NCBI GenBank assembly: GCA_921293015.1
Contig: OV121097.1
Span: forward strand, 14,190,924-14,254,923
DNA from: Phorcus lineatus
Lineage: Eukaryota > Mollusca > Gastropoda > Trochida > Trochidae
Reading direction: 5' to 3'
Length of the DNA: 64,000 nt
The stretch's first letter is position 1; each line of letters opens with the position of its first letter. Under the pieces are notes generated by a model that was given only the letters and a program-made list of their open reading frames with translations, was not told the origin of the DNA and searched no databases. Shown piece by piece: positions 58,617 to 64,000 of the stretch. The position numbers and the translations under genes were made by a program.

Positions 58617-59676
58617 ATACCCCCGCCTTACAGCGTAAGCGTGGGTATATAGCGTTCATTCTGTCCGTCCGTCTGTCTGTCTGTCTGTCCGTCTGTCACA
58701 AATCTTTGTCCGGAGCATATCTCCTAAACTATACATGCTAGCTTCACCAAACTTCATACACTTATCAACCATGATCCCTAGATGTGCCTTTTGAGGGTTA
58801 GACTAACAAATGATTTTTATTTTTTGCGGTTTCCATGGAAACATGACTAAAACAGTGACTCTATGACCAAGTCCTTTGTCCGGAGCATATCTCCTAAACT
58901 ATACATGCTAGTTTCACCAAACTTCATACTCTTATCAACCATGATCCCTGGATGTGCCTTTTGAGGGTTAGACTAACAAATGATTTTTATTTTTTGAGGT
59001 TCCATGGAAACATGACTAAAACAGTGACTCTATGACCAAGTCCTTTGTCCAGAGCATTTATCCTAAACTATACATGCTATCTTCATCAAACTTCATACAC
59101 TTATAAAACATGATCCCTAGATGTGATTTTGAGGGTTAGACCAACAAATGATTTTTATTTTTTGCAGTTTCCATGGAAACATGACTTAAACAGTGACAAA
59201 GTCCTTTGTACGGAGTATATCTTCATAACTATACATGCTATCTTTACCAGACTTCATACACTTATCAACCATGATCCATAGATGTGCCTTTTGAGGGTTA
59301 GACCATCAAATGATTTTTATTTTTTTTGCGCTTTCCATGGAAACATGACTAAAACAGTGAATTTATGACTAAATCCTTTGTCCGGAGTATATCTTCTAAA
59401 CCGTACATGCTATCATCACCAAACTTCATACACTTATCCATATTGGTGCGTCTCTTGAGGGTAAGACCAAAAAATTATTTTTATTTTTTGCGTTTTACAT
59501 GGAAACGTTACTAAAACAATGACTATCTGACAAAGTGCTTTTTCCTGAGCATATCTCCTAAACTATACATGCTAGCTTCAACAAACTCAATACACTTATC
59601 AACCATGATCCCTAAGTGAGCTTTTTGAGGGTAAGACCAACAAAGAAAGCCAGACTATAGTTTGAAGCGGGGGTAT
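58617..59676 (+). mobile_element. Element with ATACCCCCGC inverted ends and six internal units of about 167 bp
   Basis: ATACCCCCGC at 58617-58626 is mirrored by GCGGGGGTAT at 59667-59676. A (GTCY)n tract follows the left end. Units starting TTTGTCCGGAGCATATCTCC recur near 58708, 58879, 59047, 59208, 59380 and 59541, each with ACTATACATGCTAGCTTCAC and TTCCATGGAAACATGACTAA. A GTGAGCTGTGCTCACTT palindrome lies just outside the right end and may belong to it. Elements with terminal motifs and a central tandem array are frequent in molluscs; no transposase is present. Confidence 0.82.
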
Positions 59677-61060
59677 GTGAGCTGTGCTCACTTCTTTACT
59701 TGTTTGTTTGACACTTGTATTACCTATCATCCAGATGGTATCATTATCGCTAGATTCGGGTCATTTCATTGGCTGGTTATGTAGAGCAATAAAAGGCTTT
59801 CTGCCAAAAGGATTTCAGGGTATTTATAAGAGTTATGAGGATACAACCATGCTGATGTAACAGGATGAATCGAATGATACCAACTTCCCCTTCAAGGCAT
59901 AGCTCAGGCCAGTATTCATCACTAGCTTATTTAAGACTTGCTGCTGAACACCAGAATTTGTATAATAAGGGTGACTCTCCTTCAACAGCAACAAGATGCA
60001 ACCTTCATAAAATTTATGAAAGAACAATAAAGTTCTGCTGCAGCAGGCTAGAGGCCTGGCTCAGAAAATTTAGAGAAATGCTGCAAGGCTTCAATTAGCT
60101 ATTGATTTGGACTGGTGTGGATTATGCCTTGCAAGGGAAAGTTGGAAAAGTCGAGCACCTAGTGAAATGAAAGTTGCATGATATAAGCAGGATGTTTTAC
60201 ATCGAAATGCATGCAGAGAGAAAAAATACTCTCAATAAGTTTTTTACATTGGTAAGTTTCAAAAAGATAAAAAAAACAACCAACTTTATTACACATTCTA
60301 AATTTCATATCAGGTTTTTTGTGTGAAAATTGTTGCAAATTTTTTTGGGAAAAAATTACTTGACCTTATAAAATATGTCATTCTTAAAGCTGATTTACAT
60401 TTTTTTAATCTTTGGAAAACACTTTGCAGTGCTTCATACAAAAACAACTCATTTCATTCATTATCGATTCCTAAATTTGATTAAAACACATGAATTACTA
60501 TGACATGATTTATGATAAATGGTTTGAAAAATGCTAAGAATTCATGAATGAATAATTTAAATGAATAAAACCCTCCGAATTCATGACTGCAAAATGCCCA
60601 AAATATCATGTAACCTATTTTTTTTAAACCAGTAATTGTAGTAAATCCCTAAGATATAAAAATATGCCTAGCTACAATTATTATTTTGTTTTTAATCTCT
60701 GAAGATCTTAAAAATTGAAATTCTTGCTCAATTCCCATACAAGTAAAATCTTTCCTTAACATGGAACTATCATGCACAATCAAGGTATAAAACATTGTTC
60801 ACTTCCATAATCTCATTTTGGATATATTCCAAACAATTTCTCGATATCCAGCTTTTTCAAAATCTTTTCAAAATTCCTTTTCTTCTAGTTTCCATCTCAA
60901 GTGCAATTGATAAGAATAAAACCTTTGAATGTCTGTTAATTTCTTGATCATAATTCAACTGCACACAAATTTTCTCCTAGCTTCTGAATTATACCCATCT
61001 TCTTGATTTGTAAGTCTACCACTCGAAGAAAATTTCCAAATTTGCGGCACTTGCTTATCT
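59677..61060 (-). other. Likely CENPA 3' untranslated and flanking sequence
   Basis: No coding similarity. It lies 3' of the CENPA stop on the minus strand. A segment near 59950-60140 (GATTTGGACTGGTGTGGAT and ATGCCTTGCAAGGGAAAGTT) is also present in diverged form at about 34190-34245, so it is a dispersed repeat. Confidence 0.45.
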
Positions 61061-63239
61061 TCAAAACTCGCCTCTAATTCTTCTTGATAGCCATATGTCT
61101 TTAGGCATGATTGTCACTCGCTTAGCATGTATTGCACACAGATGGGCATCCTCGAATAAATGCACCAAGTACGCTTCACATGCCTGAAACATACATGAAC
61201 AATTTAATGGTTATGACATCATTGCCTGGACTTCATAAAAGAATATCACTGAACATCACTGGAAGAACAATCCATTTCATCTCAAATATTTTGATATAAT
61301 TCACATATAAGGCAAATTGACTTATTATAATTTGATCGAGACAAACACAAGTTTGTAGCATTTTGTTCTCATTCATTATTCGTAAAAATATTTGTTTACT
61401 AGAGTATTTATAATTGTATACCGTTAAATTGCGGATAAAAAATAGTTTTCAACTTAAATATTTTGAGCAAATCCATCTTACAATGACTCATCTAAAATAA
61501 AACAAAAGATAATAATCTGTCGAGTTTGGAAAACCCTTGTTTACTAAATATAAAATGTTATCATGAACTGTGTGAGATACAATCATTCAGATAATTTAAG
61601 CTGAAATTATTATATTGGTGACTATGGTTACGTTAACTGCATGTCTACGCAAATTCGGGCTATTTTCTGATCAATCCCAATTTCGAACAGGTTTTAACTT
61701 TCAAAAGAAATGAAGAGGCAGACGAATCTTTTGACCTATTTCCATGGGGAAAATAATACCGCTCAGTGATGGTTGAAAACCAAAGTTTTATTTATTGATA
61801 AGGTCTGATTAACCGGGCAAAAATCATATACTGTGTTTTGTAAAGCCGGCAGACCGGCTGTCAAAAATGCCAACACTGCTTTCAAACGGATAGTGCATTG
61901 AAGTGCATTCTGTCGTGTAAAAGACATCACGCAATTTCAGTCTCAGTTACAGGAACAGTTCAAAGGCTCCGTAAGAAACAATGTTCCAAATGCATTATTT
62001 ATTTTATGTAAAGAAAACAAGGTATTTCTAATGTGAAAGTGCTTGTCTTGTAGAGGGAAATAAAGCACTCATAATGTCTTAAGAGATAAGAGAGGAAGTA
62101 CATCAATCCAACTCTAAATACTTACCTCCTGTAAAGCTAATATTGCCATAGCTTGCCACATCTTGGGTTCTGTATACAAGTTGTTTGCAATTTCTTTCAC
62201 CTGAAAAAAGATTCATAGTGAAGTATTCATTGATCTACAATTTAGTAATAGATCAACAAGAAAGGAATAATAAATTGTGTCTAGAGGATAAAGACTTGCA
62301 AACTGAAAATAAATTTCTGTAAATAAAAATCTACATATTCTTACAAATACATGTATACATAACGAATAAAATTAAGCCAATATAAGACTGACAGGCCCAA
62401 ATCAATGACTTAACAGTACCTTGCTGTATTGTCACTTTTCTGTGCCAGAATGGGGAAATATGTACAGTATACATATATATGTATATATCTTCTAGAACCT
62501 CTTATGCTGCTGTCTGCAGCCTGAGTGTAATAAAGTTCAGTACAGTTCAGATACTATCGGTTGTCACACTAGTATCATGATACATATTGTATCATGAGGT
62601 TGGTGTATCACGCTAAAAATTTGCCTCGCACTACTGAGACAATGATTTTAAGTCAAAGGTACCATATTCGACGTGATAAGCGCCCGGGGCGCTTAAAAAA
62701 TTCGTAAAAGGGGGCGCTTATTAAAACGATAAAAATTGTCCTCAAGTTTAGTCTTGAATGTGTTATCTTACGATACACATGTCTTTGAAATATGGTTTTG
62801 TAACTTTTATAGTTTTGATGGTGGCCGGGGGTATAAAAATCCCCTGTATTCTTCACTAAAAGAGTTATTGCAAGACTGATAAACCTTCTTTAATGAATCG
62901 GCATGCAAGGTAAGCAATGTTTAGAGGTGGGCGCTAAATCAGGACGCATATTGTTCAGTCAAAAACGTGGTGGGTGGGCGCTTATAGGGGAGTGGGCAGT
63001 TATTAAGTCGAATACGGTATATATCTTTCTAAATGGGAGGGATGTTTCTCCACTTACCACCCTTGCAAAAGGCAGTTTACGAAGAAGGAGGTCTGTAGTC
63101 TTCTGATATTTCCTGATCTCTAACAACGCTCTAGCTCCAGGTCGATACCGCCGCTTCCTCGGACTTGTTCCTGGAGTTGATCTGCTGTTGTTCCGACCTG
63201 GTCGCTTTGGAGGTGTTCTTCTGTTCCTACCGCTATCAT
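61061..63239 (-). CDS. CENPA: Centromeric histone H3 variant CENP-A (5' part missing)
   Basis: Three exons in transcript order: 63058-63239, 62126-62200, 61061-61183 (TGA at 61061-61063), phases matching, giving 125 residues plus a partial first codon. The tail is Arg/Pro/Ser/Thr-rich ([21 protein letters not shown]). Then comes the H3 fold: [20 protein letters not shown] (alphaN), [16 protein letters not shown] (alpha1), [20 protein letters not shown] (loop 1 and alpha2), [20 protein letters not shown] (alpha2 end), [20 protein letters not shown] (alpha3). Against canonical H3, loop 1 is one residue longer, Trp sits at the start of alpha2 where CENP-A has it, and FEDAHL resembles CENP-A rather than H3. 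Introns also argue against a replication-dependent H3. Role: marks centromeric nucleosomes and recruits the kinetochore. The exon at 63239 opens mid-codon (acceptor CTGCTACAG), so the start codon lies upstream, probably beyond the window. Confidence 0.93.
62660..63020. mobile_element. MITE with TACCGTATTCGACTTAATAA-type ends in a CENPA intron
   Basis: The left end TACCATATTCGACGTGATAA and the reverse of the right end (TACCGTATTCGACTTAATAA) are mirrored, both followed by a GCGCCC-type block; further inverted GGGCGCTTAT segments lie inside. About 360 bp, between CENPA exons at 62200 and 63058. No coding content. Confidence 0.75.
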
Positions 63240-63321
63240 CTGTAGCAGCGTAAAGTAGTGAAAGAATAAGGAGATATTTTCAGAGAAAATAATTAATGGA
63301 CTCATGGTAGGTTTAACTTGG

Positions 63322-63768
63322 CATTCTCTCCCAACAGAGGTAGCTCCGTCATAAATTACTATACAACCTCTGTCTTATTTCGAAGGTTTCTTGTGCATGA
63401 ATTGTAGAGCGCTGATTGGATGCAATCAAAGTTAGTTGTGCAATCAGCGACGCTGTTTCAATAGTTATCATTCAAATCGCCTAAGTTATTTCCGTAAGTT
63501 TCCCAAAAGCTAAACATTATTCGAATATGCACCTTGCACTTTGAGTCATCTTTACAGAACACAAACGCCTCATTTTCCCACTGTTTCATTGCACAGGCCT
63601 GTGTGACATTCATGCATTCGTTGTTTTCATTGGCTGAAAGATAGCCATGTAGTTTAAGTTGCAATATTGTCCCGCTAGGGGAAAGTGCAGGAAGACCGAA
63701 AAACCTTCGAATGGAGACAGAGGTTGTATAGAAATTTATGACGGAGCTACCTCTGTTGGGAGAGAATG
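63322..63768. mobile_element. Element with about 75-bp inverted ends upstream of CENPA exons
   Basis: CATTCTCTCCCAACAGAGGT at the left is mirrored by ACCTCTGTTGGGAGAGAATG at the right, the match continuing through GACGGAGCTAC and ACAGAGGTTGTATAG to the CCTTCGAA block. Inside, on the minus strand, an open frame (63458-63664) contains a Cys-rich stretch (NECMNVTQACAMKQW, FCKDDSKCK) preceded by an acceptor-like TATCTTTCAG. This could be a captured exon or chance. Probably within the first intron or 5' flank of CENPA. Confidence 0.72.
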
Positions 63769-64000
63769 GGAATTTGGCAATTATTTTTTTTTTAAAAGAT
63801 GCAAGTTATTGACTGGTAAAATGTGGAGAGTCAATGACCTCAGACTTCTCCTGGATGTAATCAATGATTAACAAATCTTTTCAGAGTAAATAAGCAATGG
63901 AATTACAGAAATCTTTTACAGAACTTTGTCTGAAAGTCAAACTATCTTTATGGTTAAGTTTCTAAGCAAAAGAGGCTAGTCATTAACATTTCAATATTAT
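63769..64000. other. Right-edge sequence, no exon recognised
   Basis: Searched on the minus strand for a CENPA first exon (ATG, basic residues, phase-1 donor) without success. Confidence 0.4.

Noticed and set aside
61061-63239. Canonical or replacement histone H3
   Set aside because: Loop 1 has an extra residue and the CENP-A Trp, the N-tail lacks the ARTKQTARKS start region, and the gene has introns.

Overview
This is an AT-rich animal nuclear window: introns with GT/AG boundaries, vertebrate-like gene families, dense short transposons and satellites. The repeat types (tRNA-derived SINE with a CTCACTCAC-type tail, ATACCCCCGC-ended elements with internal tandem repeats, DIRS-like retroelement) and a STAND-ATPase/ankyrin gene suggest a lophotrochozoan, most likely a mollusc. 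That is inference; no marker fixes the species.

Three genes can be read. (1) Minus strand, about 8.1-18.6 kb: a STAND-type P-loop NTPase joined to a long ankyrin-repeat domain, an NLR-like architecture often linked to invertebrate immunity. Its 3' exons are single, but its 5' end is duplicated in tandem: two first exons starting MAEGG (17344-17446 and 18545-18635) and two NSTI-type second exons (13459-13524 and 18040-18102). A DIRS-like retroelement and a short transposon split one of the two blocks. A minisatellite of about 24 units of 65 bp lies beyond the outer first exon, and its unit is a copy of the sequence around that start codon. (2) Plus strand, 24907-51578: a complete DENND1 gene (connecdenn, Rab35 exchange factor family) in 22 coding exons that add to an unbroken 904-residue protein with AP-2, SH3 and clathrin-type peptide motifs in the tail. 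(3) Minus strand, 61061-63239: the histone fold and part of the N-terminal tail of a CENP-A (centromeric H3) gene. The first coding exon is not seen and is probably beyond the right edge. DENND1 and CENPA are convergent, about 9.5 kb apart.

The rest is repeat-rich and non-coding: a 2.1-kb array with a period near 190 bp (4.46-6.55 kb), a MITE with a 9-bp target duplication (3999-4328), a perfect 79-bp-arm fold-back element (12422-12601), intronic tandem repeats, a likely non-autonomous piggyBac-type element with internal repeats (35928-38355), a hairpin with 67-bp arms (49694-49848), and an element with six 167-bp internal units (58617-59676). One orphan exon-like stretch with an EGF-like look lies at 7860-7985 (minus). 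About 20.2-24.7 kb and 51.6-58.6 kb hold no recognisable coding exons apart from repeats and likely untranslated sequence.

All exon coordinates were read by eye from splice consensus, reading phase and family similarity; no search was run.
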